Below are positions 1 through 10,150 of a DNA stretch of 64,000 bases, in pieces (position 1 is the stretch's first letter; each line of letters opens with the position of its first letter). The notes beneath the pieces were generated by a model. The model was not told the origin of the DNA. It saw only the letters and a program-made list of their open reading frames with translations, and did no database searches. Position numbers and translations under genes: made by a program. This DNA is from Paenibacillus monticola (GTDB lineage Bacteria; Bacillota; Bacilli; Paenibacillales; Paenibacillaceae), in the NCBI RefSeq assembly GCF_009664975.1, contig NZ_WJXB01000001.1:248001-312000 (forward strand), in the 5' to 3' direction.

Positions 1-148
1 ATGAGATGTGAGGGCTGAGGGGGTGAACTTCTTGCCCAGAGCCATCTTGGCGAACGGGGGATAAGAGTGGTAAACTGAATTTACAAACAGCTAAGAAAAC
101 TAAAGGTAAGTAAAAATAAACCATGATTAGATAAGGAGGCAGCCGACG

Positions 149-784
149 ATGACGGGCAAGAGTGTATTGCTCGCCGAAGTAAAGCGGGAGCTGCGCGTGC
201 AGAGGGCTACCGCCCGAGACAAGCTGCCTGCAGTCCAGAGAGAGCAACTCTCTTCTCAGGTCTGCAGTTATGCATGGGAGTGGATGAAGACGGAAGGCGC
301 AGCATCACTGCTGGCCTATGTACCGTTCCGCTCTGAACTGGACACCCGCCCGCTTATTACGCGGGCGTGGGAGGAGCAGTGTGAAGTGCTGCTGCCCCGT
401 GTGCTTCCGGGAAACGGAGCAATGACCTTGCACAAGGTTCGTTCTTGGAACGAGCTGGCACCGGGAGCTTATGGTATTCTCGAGCCAACACTTTCAACTG
501 GAGCACAACAAGAATCAGAGGTACACCCGCTACCTAATGTCATATTTGTTCCGGGACTGGCTTTCGACCTTCGGGGCGGTCGTCTTGGGTATGGCCGCGG
601 GTATTACGACCGCTTGCGGGCTGCTTGGGAGACTAATCCACGAGTGAGCGCGAAGCCACCTGTATGGATCGGTCTGGCTTATGGGATGCAAATCATTCCA
701 GAGGTGCCAATGGCTGCCCATGATGCATTTATGGACTTGCTAATTACGGAGAATGGCATACTACATTGCCGTAAAGGAGAATGA
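149..784 (+). CDS. 5-formyltetrahydrofolate cyclo-ligase
   Basis: Cytosolic enzyme that converts 5-formyl-THF to 5,10-methenyl-THF using ATP, recycling an otherwise dead-end folate. The 211-residue length fits the family. The C-terminal signature PGLAFDLRGGRLGYGRGYYD, with its Gly-rich nucleotide/folate loop, lies near residues 135-155, and the N-terminal helix carries the usual Lys/Arg residues (VKRELRVQRA). AAGGAGG at 133-139, nine bases before the ATG, fixes the start. The stop is four bases before the moaC start, so the two are probably translationally coupled. Confidence 0.93.
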   Translation: MTGKSVLLAEVKRELRVQRATARDKLPAVQREQLSSQVCSYAWEWMKTEGAASLLAYVPFRSELDTRPLITRAWEEQCEVLLPRVLPGNGAMTLHKVRSWNELAPGAYGILEPTLSTGAQQESEVHPLPNVIFVPGLAFDLRGGRLGYGRGYYDRLRAAWETNPRVSAKPPVWIGLAYGMQIIPEVPMAAHDAFMDLLITENGILHCRKGE

Positions 785-787
785 AGC

Positions 788-1264
788 TTGGAATTGACGC
801 ATTTCAATGAAGAGGGCAGAGCACGCATGGTGGATGTCAGTGATAAGGAGATTACCAAGCGGACCGCTATTGCGCGCAGTATGGTTACAATGGATTCAAG
901 GACACTCAGTGCCATCAAGGAGGGCAAGATCAGCAAAGGTGATGTGCTTGCTGTTGCCCAGGTTGCCGGAATTATGGCGGCGAAAAAGACATCCGACTGG
1001 ATTCCGATGTGTCACCCGCTGCCGCTTACCGGGATTGATATCCGCTTCTCAGATAACAGCGAAGAAGAACTATATATAGAAGCAACTGTCAAGACTACCG
1101 GAAAGACCGGCGTGGAGATGGAGGCGTTGACCGCCGTTTCGGTTGCAGCATTGACCGTATATGATATGTGCAAGGCTTTGCAGAAAGATATGATGATCGG
1201 ACCTACGCTATTGGTTTCCAAGAGCGGCGGCAAGAACGGAGATTATGCACGAGAGGAATCATAA
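788..1264 (+). CDS. moaC: Cyclic pyranopterin monophosphate synthase MoaC
   Basis: Second step of molybdenum cofactor synthesis: converts the MoaA product (3',8-cyclo-GTP) to cyclic pyranopterin monophosphate. The family blocks [16 protein letters not shown], the active-site MCHPLPLTG (about residues 76-84) and [20 protein letters not shown] are all present, and 158 residues is the usual length. The start is a TTG at 788, supported by AAAGGAG seven bases upstream inside the end of the preceding gene. No moaA is visible in the window. It is followed by moaB after about 40 bases, which suggests a small Moco operon. Confidence 0.95.
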   Translation: MELTHFNEEGRARMVDVSDKEITKRTAIARSMVTMDSRTLSAIKEGKISKGDVLAVAQVAGIMAAKKTSDWIPMCHPLPLTGIDIRFSDNSEEELYIEATVKTTGKTGVEMEALTAVSVAALTVYDMCKALQKDMMIGPTLLVSKSGGKNGDYAREES

Positions 1265-1307
1265 CAGCTTCAATCATACATAGTACATAAAGGGAGGGCT
1301 TAAGCCT

Positions 1308-1793
1308 ATGGCGTGGAGAACAGCAATCCTGACGGCCAGTGATAAAGGGGCCAGAGGCGAACGGGAAGACACGAGCGCCCAGGTGATTCGGGAACTTGTG
1401 GAAGAAGAGCTTGGCGGAGAAATAGTCGAATATCGGATTGTACCCGATGAGCAGGATGAGATTATTGCAGCATTGATTGAGCTTACTGATTATTTTCAGG
1501 CGGATCTGGTGCTTACAACGGGAGGAACGGATCTGGCGATTCGTGATGTGACTCCGGAAGCAACCCGGCGAGTCATCGAACGGGAGGTACCGGGATTGTC
1601 TGAGGCCATGCGGAACACGGTGATGCAGAAGAATCGGGCGGTTATGTTATTCCGTGGGATTTGTGGTATTCGTGGACGCACGCTAATCGTTAATTTGCCC
1701 GGGACACCTAAAGGTGTTCATGAGAATCTGGCCGCAATTATGGATCAGCTGCCAGAGGCACTACTTATGGTAACAGGCCAGTATCGCCAGTAA
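1308..1793 (+). CDS. moaB: Molybdopterin adenylyltransferase-like protein MoaB/MogA
   Basis: Molybdopterin-binding fold protein of the MoaB/MogA family, which activates molybdopterin by adenylylation before molybdate insertion. The signature TTGGTDLAIRDVTPEA (about residues 66-81) and a C-terminal NLPGTPKGV loop are clear, and 161 residues is typical. An AGGGAGG site ends about 10 bases before the ATG. It lies directly after moaC and before tatAC. MoaB and MogA cannot be separated with confidence by eye; moaB is chosen from the size and the moaC neighbour. Confidence 0.9.
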   Translation: MAWRTAILTASDKGARGEREDTSAQVIRELVEEELGGEIVEYRIVPDEQDEIIAALIELTDYFQADLVLTTGGTDLAIRDVTPEATRRVIEREVPGLSEAMRNTVMQKNRAVMLFRGICGIRGRTLIVNLPGTPKGVHENLAAIMDQLPEALLMVTGQYRQ

Positions 1794-1922
1794 GTTGCTT
1801 ATCCTTGTCCTATCACAGCAGCAGCCAAAGATAGTCGATGGATGTGTGATATAAGTTATGGTATTATTAAATTATCGACAAAATATCATGAACGGACAAA
1901 TGTGACAAGGAGGAATAACAAC

Positions 1923-2165
1923 ATGCTAAGTGGAATTGGTACTCCCGGAATTATTATGCTGGTCATATTGGCACTGCTACTCTTTGGACCGAACAAACTT
2001 CCTGAGCTGGGTCGTGCGGTTGGACGGACTTTCCGTGAATTCAAGGAAGGCGCACGTGATGTTATGAGTGAACCTGAATCGGTGAAGAAGAGCGAAGCTC
2101 CTGTACCGCCAGCCCCTCAGAAAGTCGTTGCGGAAGTTCCACAGGATAGACGTTTACCAGAATAA
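1923..2165 (+). CDS. tatA: Sec-independent (Tat) translocase subunit TatA
   Basis: Small pore-forming subunit of the twin-arginine translocase. It has a single N-terminal membrane helix (about residues 4-21), the hinge FGPNKLPELGRAVG and an amphipathic helix (TFREFKEGARDV), then a Pro/Ala/Val-rich polar tail, 80 residues in all. The open frame extends upstream to 1842, but the start at 1923 is chosen because AAGGAGG (1907-1913) lies nine bases before it and the helix then begins at once, as in all TatA proteins. It pairs with tatC downstream. Confidence 0.95.
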   Translation: MLSGIGTPGIIMLVILALLLFGPNKLPELGRAVGRTFREFKEGARDVMSEPESVKKSEAPVPPAPQKVVAEVPQDRRLPE

Positions 2166-2182
2166 ATAATACAAATACATGC

Positions 2183-2231
2183 GGGGGTTATTTTTCAAGT
2201 CTGTATCAGGCTTTGAGGATACCCCCTTTTT
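2183..2231 (+). terminator. Hairpin with T-run between tatA and tatC
   Basis: GGGGGT (2183-2188) pairs with ACCCCC (2221-2226), followed by TTTTT. The interior folds again (AAGTCTG/CAGGCTT). It could be a partial terminator that sets the TatA:TatC ratio. The structure is seen; the function is inferred. Confidence 0.5.
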
Positions 2232-2286
2232 CTAGTTAGCCGCAATCATTCATAAGAAAATTGAAATGTCACAGGATGGTGTCAGC

Positions 2287-3057
2287 ATGTCTCTGGAATC
2301 GGAAGAAATGTCGGTGGTTGATCATTTAACCGAACTGCGTAAACGGATTATTTATGTGCTGATTGTCTTTGTAGCGGGATTGGTGGTCGGTCTGTTCTGT
2401 GCCAAACCGATCTATAACTATTTGATCCACGCCGATTTGGCTGAGGGCTTTGTATTGCATGCTTTTTCCTTCTGGGACGGAATCGGCATGTACATGAAGA
2501 TCTCCATGGCGGTATCCCTTGTGGCAACTGTACCTTTTATCGTCTATCAGCTCTGGGCATTCATAAGTCCCGGACTCCGCCAAGCCGAGCGCAGCGCTGC
2601 ACTGCGTTATGTCCCTTATGTATTTATTCTTTTTCTGTTGGGCATGGCTTTTGCGTATTACATTGTGTTTCCGATGGCACTTTCTTTTACTATTTCGATC
2701 ACTAGAAGTATGGGACTTGAAGAAACTTATGGGATCGCGCAGTACTTCAGCTTCATGTTTAGTCTGGTTCTGCCACTGGCACTGCTGTTTGAGCTGCCGC
2801 TGTTAGTGATGTTTCTGACGAAGCTCAGAATTCTTAATCCACTGCGGTTGCGCAAAATACGCCGGTACGCCTATTTCGTGCTGGTCTTCATTGCCGTGGT
2901 AATCACACCGCCAGATTTCATTTCAGATTTTCTGGTGACCATTCCATTGCTTGTGCTGTATGAATTCAGTGTGCTCCTATCCGCCTTTGTTTTTCGCAAG
3001 CAGCTAGCTGCGGATATGGCGCGTGAGGCAGCTTATGTTAGGAAAGAGGATTCTTAG
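2287..3057 (+). CDS. tatC: Sec-independent (Tat) translocase subunit TatC
   Basis: Polytopic membrane receptor for twin-arginine signal peptides. The N-terminal VVDHLTELRKRI motif, the loop FISPGLRQAERS and about six hydrophobic segments match TatC; length is about 256 residues. An in-frame ATG at 2266 has no Shine-Dalgarno sequence, while the one at 2287 is preceded by AGGATGG with good spacing, so 2287 is preferred. It follows tatA and is separated from it by a hairpin with a T-run. Closeness to moaC/moaB fits the export of folded Moco enzymes. Confidence 0.94.
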   Translation: MSLESEEMSVVDHLTELRKRIIYVLIVFVAGLVVGLFCAKPIYNYLIHADLAEGFVLHAFSFWDGIGMYMKISMAVSLVATVPFIVYQLWAFISPGLRQAERSAALRYVPYVFILFLLGMAFAYYIVFPMALSFTISITRSMGLEETYGIAQYFSFMFSLVLPLALLFELPLLVMFLTKLRILNPLRLRKIRRYAYFVLVFIAVVITPPDFISDFLVTIPLLVLYEFSVLLSAFVFRKQLAADMAREAAYVRKEDS

Positions 3058-3191
3058 GGTTGAATGAATCATGCGAAGTCTCTAGAAGGCATATTTTGTC
3101 GGTGAGTGGATAAAATGGTATAGAGTATGTGTCGGACAACCCTCCGAAACCATTTTTTTCCGAAAACAAATACGAATTTGTGTAAAAGGAC

Positions 3192-3220
3192 TTGAAATCC
3201 TGCCTCAAGTTGAGTATCAT
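3192..3220 (+). promoter_or_regulatory. SigA-type promoter of groES-groEL
   Basis: TTGAAA at 3192-3197, a 17-base spacer and TATCAT at 3215-3220. It lies 12 bases upstream of the CIRCE operator and about 185 bases before groES, leaving a long 5' leader. Confidence 0.8.
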
Positions 3221-3231
3221 AAAAATTGTTG

Positions 3232-3258
3232 TTAGCACTACAAGCTGTCGAGTGCTAA
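3232..3258 (+). promoter_or_regulatory. CIRCE operator (HrcA binding site)
   Basis: TTAGCACTA-N9-GAGTGCTAA matches the CIRCE consensus (TTAGCACTC-N9-GAGTGCTAA) with one change in the left arm. It sits at the start of the groESL transcript, where HrcA represses until heat shock titrates GroEL. The sequence match is direct; HrcA itself is not in this window. Confidence 0.93.
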
Positions 3259-3403
3259 TGATCTTGAAAAATATGGAATTGGCCAGTATTTACTGCGTTA
3301 AGTCAATATTTTTCATAAATACCGCTGTATCGCAAAGATCGACGGTGTTTCTAATCTCTGTTTTCAAGGTAAACAACATAATTCTAAAGGAGGCTATTTT
3401 TTC

Positions 3404-3685
3404 ATGATCAAACCATTAGGTGAACGCGTATTAGTGGAAGCAAACGAAGCGGAGGAAACGACTTCTTTCGGTATCGTGCTTCCAGACTCCTCCAAGGAGA
3501 AACCACAAGAAGGTAAAGTTATCGCAATCGGTAGCGGAGCTTTGAAGGATGGCGTACGTATTCCATTGGAAGTTAAAGAAGGCGACCGCGTTCTTTTCTC
3601 GAAATATGCCGGAACAGAAATCAAATACGAAGGTAAAGAATATTTGATTATGAAAGAAAGCGACATTCACGCAATCTTGGGCTAA
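3404..3685 (+). CDS. groES: Co-chaperonin GroES
   Basis: Heptameric lid of the GroEL chamber. It begins [12 protein letters not shown], has the mobile loop (about residues 17-32, [12 protein letters not shown]) and the [16 protein letters not shown] block near the C-terminus; 93 residues is normal. AAAGGAGG at 3386-3393 sets the start. It is the first gene of the heat-shock operon under the CIRCE-controlled promoter, with groEL about 70 bases downstream. Confidence 0.98.
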   Translation: MIKPLGERVLVEANEAEETTSFGIVLPDSSKEKPQEGKVIAIGSGALKDGVRIPLEVKEGDRVLFSKYAGTEIKYEGKEYLIMKESDIHAILG

Positions 3686-3740
3686 GCGATTCTTATAAGT
3701 GGTAACTCAATTACTTACGAAATGCTCACAAAAATTTTAG

Positions 3741-5387
<1,647 letters not shown>

Positions 5388-5424
5388 TAAGGGTCACAAA
5401 CCCTGCTTGACCACATTGCACAAA

Positions 5425-5480
5425 AAGGAGAGACCTTTCAAAAGTTCATTGAACTTTTGGGAGGTCTCTCCTTATTTTTA
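5425..5480 (+). terminator. Terminator after groEL (AGTTCA-core family)
   Basis: Stem AAGGAGAGACCT (5425-5436) / AGGTCTCTCCTT (5462-5473), inner stem AAAAGTTCA/TGAACTTTT, then ATTTTT. It is one of at least six similar terminators in the window that share an AGTTCA..TGAACT core. Confidence 0.9.
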
Positions 5481-5502
5481 ATCATGCACAGGTGGGTAGG
5501 TT

Positions 5503-6480
5503 TCAATCTAATTCTTGATCAACAAAAGGTTGTACTAAACGACGTACTTCATCGGTTGACGTGGTATCCATTAATTGGTTTCTTAATTCGCCTGCGCCTC
5601 TAAATCCACGAACATAGATTTTGATAAAGCGAAGAAGGGGTTTAAATAAACGCGGCAGGATTTCTGTTGAATATTTATCGTGAAGATCCAACTGTAAAAG
5701 AAGTAAATGGAGAAAATCCTTCGCGCTATGTTCTTTAGGTTCTTGTTCAAAAGCAAATGGATTGGTGAAAATGCCACGGCCAATCATGACACCATCAACG
5801 CCGTATTGTTCTACTAATTGTAATCCTGTTGCACGGTCAGGAATATCTCCATTAATGGTTAACAACGTATTTGGAGCAATTTCATCGCGTAATTTTTTTA
5901 TTTCAGGGATTAGTTCCCAGTGTGCAGCTACTTTACTCATTTCTTTTTTTGTTCGAAGGTGAATGGAAAGATTCGCAATGTCTTGTTTCAATATGTGTCC
6001 TAACCAATCGCGCCACTCGTCAATGGTAGAGTAACCCAATCTTGTCTTCACACTAACCGGCAATCCACCTGCTTTTGCTGCTTGAATAATGGCTGCTGCA
6101 ACTTCAGGATGATGTATTAATCCAGCCCCTTTTCCATTGGCTGCGACGTTTTGTACGGGACATCCCATGTTTAAATCGATACCACGAAAACCAAGTTTTT
6201 TCATATCAATACTCATCTGTTCAAAAAATGCAGGTTTATTGCCCCAAATATGAGCGACAATCGGTTGCTCATCTTCTGTGAACGTTAATCGACCACGAAC
6301 ACTTTCATTTCCTACAGGGTGACAATAACTTTCTGTATTTGTGAATTCCGTGAAAAATACGTCAGGTTTTGCAGCTTCACTAATGACGTGACGAAAGACA
6401 ATATCTGTGACATCTTCCATTGGTGCTAATATAAAAAACGGCTTTGGTAAATCAAGCCAAAAATTTGTTTCGTTACTCAT
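5503..6480 (-). CDS. tRNA-dihydrouridine synthase (Dus family)
   Basis: FMN enzyme reducing uridine to dihydrouridine in tRNA. The family blocks LAPMEDVTD (N-terminal), DLNMGCPVQ, the catalytic region [11 protein letters not shown] (the usual Dus Cys occurs at NMGCP; the second block carries Gly-Ala-Gly), SVKTRLGY and the FMN phosphate site [13 protein letters not shown] are present; about 325 residues. The start at 6480 is chosen for AGAGGAGAT just upstream; an upstream extension would read through three copies of a 9-base repeat (Leu-Leu-Ser). The gene is distinctly AT-rich and uses codons unlike groEL next door, which suggests acquisition. The exact Dus subfamily and target position are not resolved. 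Confidence 0.85.
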   Translation of the reverse strand: MSNETNFWLDLPKPFFILAPMEDVTDIVFRHVISEAAKPDVFFTEFTNTESYCHPVGNESVRGRLTFTEDEQPIVAHIWGNKPAFFEQMSIDMKKLGFRGIDLNMGCPVQNVAANGKGAGLIHHPEVAAAIIQAAKAGGLPVSVKTRLGYSTIDEWRDWLGHILKQDIANLSIHLRTKKEMSKVAAHWELIPEIKKLRDEIAPNTLLTINGDIPDRATGLQLVEQYGVDGVMIGRGIFTNPFAFEQEPKEHSAKDFLHLLLLQLDLHDKYSTEILPRLFKPLLRFIKIYVRGFRGAGELRNQLMDTTSTDEVRRLVQPFVDQELD

Positions 6481-6505
6481 ATTATCTCCTCTTGTTGCAA
6501 CATAT

Positions 6506-6532
6506 AAAAGCGATAAAAGCGATAAAAGCGAT
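6506..6532. repeat. Three tandem copies of AAAAGCGAT upstream of dus
   Basis: Three perfect 9-base units (6506-6514, 6515-6523, 6524-6532) lie in the leader or promoter side of the minus-strand dus gene. Such arrays can change copy number by slippage; no effect is shown. Confidence 0.85.
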
Positions 6533-6860
6533 AGCAAAGTCTTTTACCCATCCATACATATTATCATTTTTTTCGTTTGCTGCACAGAATCAAATGTGTG
6601 AAGTGCATGTTCATTCTGCCCCATTCTATGGGGATAATCCTTCATTGGCTAATATAAAAGAACAAACACTCGTCGCGGAAATTGATCATTTATATGGATA
6701 AAGGAATGGAATAGTTGTGGATTTGCGTGAAATGCCAATAGAGATTCTAGCTGCAAGCCACGAACGGACGGATATATAATCAATACATATTCAATGTATA
6801 TATGTTTATTTATTAAATCCACTTGTGGTATAGTAATGGTACAAAAAACGTACAATGCTA

Positions 6861-6888
6861 AGAGAGTCGTGCGCTAACACGACTCTCT
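6861..6888 (-). terminator. Hairpin downstream of the small toxin gene
   Basis: Perfect 11-base arms AGAGAGTCGTG (6861-6871) / CACGACTCTCT (6878-6888). On the minus strand a T6 run follows about 12 bases later. A second stem, AGCCGC/GCGGCT, lies at 6895-6917. Such structured 3' regions are usual for holin-like type I toxin mRNAs and are where the antisense RNA normally pairs. Confidence 0.65.
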
Positions 6889-6968
6889 GGCAATAGCCGC
6901 TTTTAAGGGCGGCGGCTTTAAACAGGCACTACCCACAGATATAGGTCGCTATCCTGGAGAGGGGCGGC

Positions 6969-7052
6969 CTATTTCTTTTTGAGGTAATTTAGCAGAGCAA
7001 TAATGAACATGCCAAACATGAACATTAGTGACAACGCTTGATAAACCTCCAT
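6969..7052 (-). CDS. Holin-like small membrane toxin, probable type I toxin-antitoxin
   Basis: A 27-residue peptide: MEVYQALSLM, then a hydrophobic membrane helix (FMFGMFIIALL) and a NYLKKK tail. This pattern is that of the small holin-like toxins (Hol_Tox type, same general class as TxpA/BsrG). The start is set by a near-perfect GGGAGGTGAT just upstream. An extended -10 (TGGTATAAT, 7121-7113 on the minus strand) gives a leader of about 55 bases, and a structured 3' region follows. A longer upstream frame to 7304 is open by chance. An antitoxin RNA is expected but not identified. Recognised from memory of the family, without a search. Confidence 0.7.
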   Translation of the reverse strand: MEVYQALSLMFMFGMFIIALLNYLKKK

Positions 7053-7112
7053 GGCATCACCTCCCTTCCAGGAGATTAGCCGGCCGCCCTTGCAAAGCCT
7101 TCTATTGCTGCG

Positions 7113-7121
7113 ATTATACCA
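7113..7121 (-). promoter_or_regulatory. Extended -10 promoter of the holin-like toxin
   Basis: TGGTATAAT on the minus strand, the TGnTATAAT extended -10 form. No good -35 is seen. It lies about 60 bases before the toxin start codon. Confidence 0.55.
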
Positions 7122-7341
7122 CGACACTCTAGACTTGGGAAAGATTGTGCAGTACAACCTTCTTGATGTGAAATTGACGTTAAACCGCCATAGAAGCCGA
7201 TAATACAGCACGTACCTTTCTACGCGGTTTCTTGCCACCCTAATAATGGGATGGTTGCCCGCATACAACACATGTGCTTTAATGATTATTAAATTTTTGA
7301 ACACTTTCCTCCCGGTTTGACCCCACGTGTGGCAACATATT

Positions 7342-7391
7342 AAAAAGGCTTCTCATGAGTTCAATTTGAACTCTTTGAGGAGCCTTTTTTC
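7342..7391 (+). terminator. Terminator hairpin (AGTTCA-core family)
   Basis: AAAAAGGCT..AGCCTTTTTT outer stem with GAGTTCAA/TTGAACTC inner stem and a T-run. It stands between the minus-strand toxin gene and the lacI-type gene with no evident plus-strand gene before it. It could insulate the galactoside operon. Confidence 0.75.
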
Positions 7392-7434
7392 ATTATGTAA
7401 ATGATTGCACATAAATCTGCAATTCCTTGCAATA

Positions 7435-7594
7435 TATTAAGTAAATAATTTAGTGAAATACATCGATAAAATAGAATTTAATCACTATCGTAGTGAGATC
7501 AAACAAAAAACAACATCTGAATATGTGATAACGATGAATGAAAGGGCTTGCAATTATTGTAATGGCGTGATAAAATTTTATTATTAAGTAAATA
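7435..7594 (+). promoter_or_regulatory. Control region of the galactoside operon: promoter and candidate operators
   Basis: TTGCAA (7548-7553), 17 bases, TAAAAT (7571-7576) is a good SigA promoter ahead of the LacI-type gene. The 13-mer TATTAAGTAAATA occurs twice, at 7435-7447 and 7582-7594, just downstream of the -10. A perfect inverted repeat TCACTA-TCG-TAGTGA lies at 7482-7496. Either could be a regulator site; which protein binds is not known. Confidence 0.6.
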
Positions 7595-7600
7595 TATTAA

Positions 7601-8656
<1,056 letters not shown>

Positions 8657-8684
8657 AGGTGTGAATTCTATAGGGAGGTGATGC

Positions 8685-8726
8685 ATGGAACAAGTTATAA
8701 AAAAACCTAGTCACGCTCATGACTAG
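8685..8726 (+). other. Possible 13-codon leader ORF overlapping a stem-loop
   Basis: ATG at 8685 is preceded by GGGAGGTGAT with ideal spacing and encodes 13 codons ending TAG inside a perfect stem (CCTAGTCA, 8-base arms, then TGACTAGG). The ribosome site and first codons resemble those of the holin-like toxin at 7052, so this may be a decayed toxin gene, or it may be a leader peptide. There is no T-run after the stem. Confidence 0.4.
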
Positions 8727-8803
8727 GCCGGTTTGGAAAAACACCAATTTTATTGTAACGGAAATGCAGTTTGCAATCAACTTAAATATCAGGGGGCACT
8801 TCA

Positions 8804-10060
8804 ATGAAGAAACCATTATCTCTGGCACTAGCATTGCTTATATCCATATCCATGTTAAGCGCATGCGGTAGCAACAAGAGCTCTGACAGCAGTACAAATG
8901 GAGAGACCACTAAAAGTGGTGAAAAAGTAAAAGTTGAGTTTTTTCAATATAAATCAGAAGCGGTTGCTACGTATGACAAATTAATTGCGAAGTTTGAAAC
9001 CGCTAACCCGGGTATTGACGTTGTTCAGACTAACGTTCCTGAGGCGGCTACGGTACTGAAGACACGTATTGCCAAAGGTGATGTGCCTGATATTATTTCG
9101 GTGGGTGGCGATGCTCAATTCGAAGACCTTGCCACAAATGGGGTACTGGCCGATCTTACGGATTATCCTGGTCAAGCTAACGTAATTGAGAACTATAAGA
9201 AAACACTGCAAGCGATTACAGGTACCGAAGAGCTCTATGGTGTTCCTTTTGCTGCTAATGCAGACGGTATTATCTACAATAAAGATGAGTTCACGGCTTT
9301 GGGTTTAAAGGTTCCAACTACTAAAGATGAAATGGATAAGGTATTGGAAACCATTAAAACAGCAGGTAAAGTACCATTCTACTTTGCTTTTAAAGATGCC
9401 TGGACTGCGGTTCCTGCCTGGAATGTATTTGTAGCAGACTTGCAGCCTGCTTCGTTCTTTACGGATCGTAAAGCAGGAACTACAACCTTCGCCACTGCTC
9501 ATAAAGATCTGATGAATCAATATATTGAGTTTATGCAGAACGGTCAGTCGGGGGACCGGTTTACCAATGGATATAATGACGGGAATGCTGAATTCGCTAA
9601 AGGCTCGTCCGTAATGTACCTTCAAGGGGTATGGGCAATTCCAGAAATCTTGAAGGCTAATCCTGATATTAAACTTGGTGTATTCGCTTATCCATTAAGC
9701 AACGATACGTCTAAGAACTATCTTGTATCTGGTGTTGATGTGTTATTTTCTCTCTCTGCAACATCTAAGGTTACTGCGGAAGCCACGAAATTTATCGACT
9801 TCATGATGGAAGCGGATAACGCCCAACAATATATAGATGAGCAAAAGTCGTTCTCTACAATAAATAATATTTTCCAGAATGATGAAGTCTATTCTGACCT
9901 CAAACCTATATTCGCGGAAGGCCGAGTAGCAGATTTTCCGGATCATTATATTAATGGAATGGCGGTTGACGTCATCTTGCAGGAATTGATGCAGAAGAAA
10001 AATGTCGATAATGCCTTGGCGGAAATGGATACACAGTATGACAAAATGGCTAGTCGTTAA
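8804..10060 (+). CDS. Carbohydrate ABC transporter substrate-binding lipoprotein
   Basis: Extracellular solute-binding lipoprotein of 418 residues, family 1 (MsmE/RafE-like). It has a type II signal peptide with lipobox LSAC (Cys about residue 21), then a Ser/Asn/Thr-rich linker and the binding fold (VEFFQYKSEAVATYDKLIAKF; GVPFAANADGIIYNKDEF). It heads the transport part of the operon and is followed by two permeases and an alpha-galactosidase, so raffinose- or melibiose-type sugars are the likely ligands. No ATPase gene is nearby; a shared MsmX-type ATPase elsewhere is expected. Confidence 0.92.
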   Translation: MKKPLSLALALLISISMLSACGSNKSSDSSTNGETTKSGEKVKVEFFQYKSEAVATYDKLIAKFETANPGIDVVQTNVPEAATVLKTRIAKGDVPDIISVGGDAQFEDLATNGVLADLTDYPGQANVIENYKKTLQAITGTEELYGVPFAANADGIIYNKDEFTALGLKVPTTKDEMDKVLETIKTAGKVPFYFAFKDAWTAVPAWNVFVADLQPASFFTDRKAGTTTFATAHKDLMNQYIEFMQNGQSGDRFTNGYNDGNAEFAKGSSVMYLQGVWAIPEILKANPDIKLGVFAYPLSNDTSKNYLVSGVDVLFSLSATSKVTAEATKFIDFMMEADNAQQYIDEQKSFSTINNIFQNDEVYSDLKPIFAEGRVADFPDHYINGMAVDVILQELMQKKNVDNALAEMDTQYDKMASR

Positions 10061-10089
10061 GATGGATGCCTAAATAATATTGTGAAAAA

Positions 10090-10121
10090 GGGATGAAAAG
10101 CATGATTTCGCTTTTCATCCC
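10090..10121 (+). repeat. Intra-operon stem-loop between binding protein and permease
   Basis: Perfect 12-base arms GGGATGAAAAGC (10090-10101) and GCTTTTCATCCC (10110-10121) without a T-run. Stems at this position commonly protect the upstream mRNA 3' end, giving more binding protein than permease. Confidence 0.7.
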
Positions 10122-10150
10122 TAATTTAATGGGGAGAAGGAAGTTATACG

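Noticed and set aside
1..148. Possible end of an upstream gene in the first 148 bases
   Set aside because: Frame 1 reads from base 19 to a stop at 78, but only about 20 codons without a recognisable motif; nothing else can be supported there.
6597..6701. Short plus-strand frame beginning MCEVHVHSAPFYGDN
   Set aside because: It reads like real protein but is only 35 codons, has no ribosome site and no family I recognise; it may be a gene scrap from the putative island, too weak to call.
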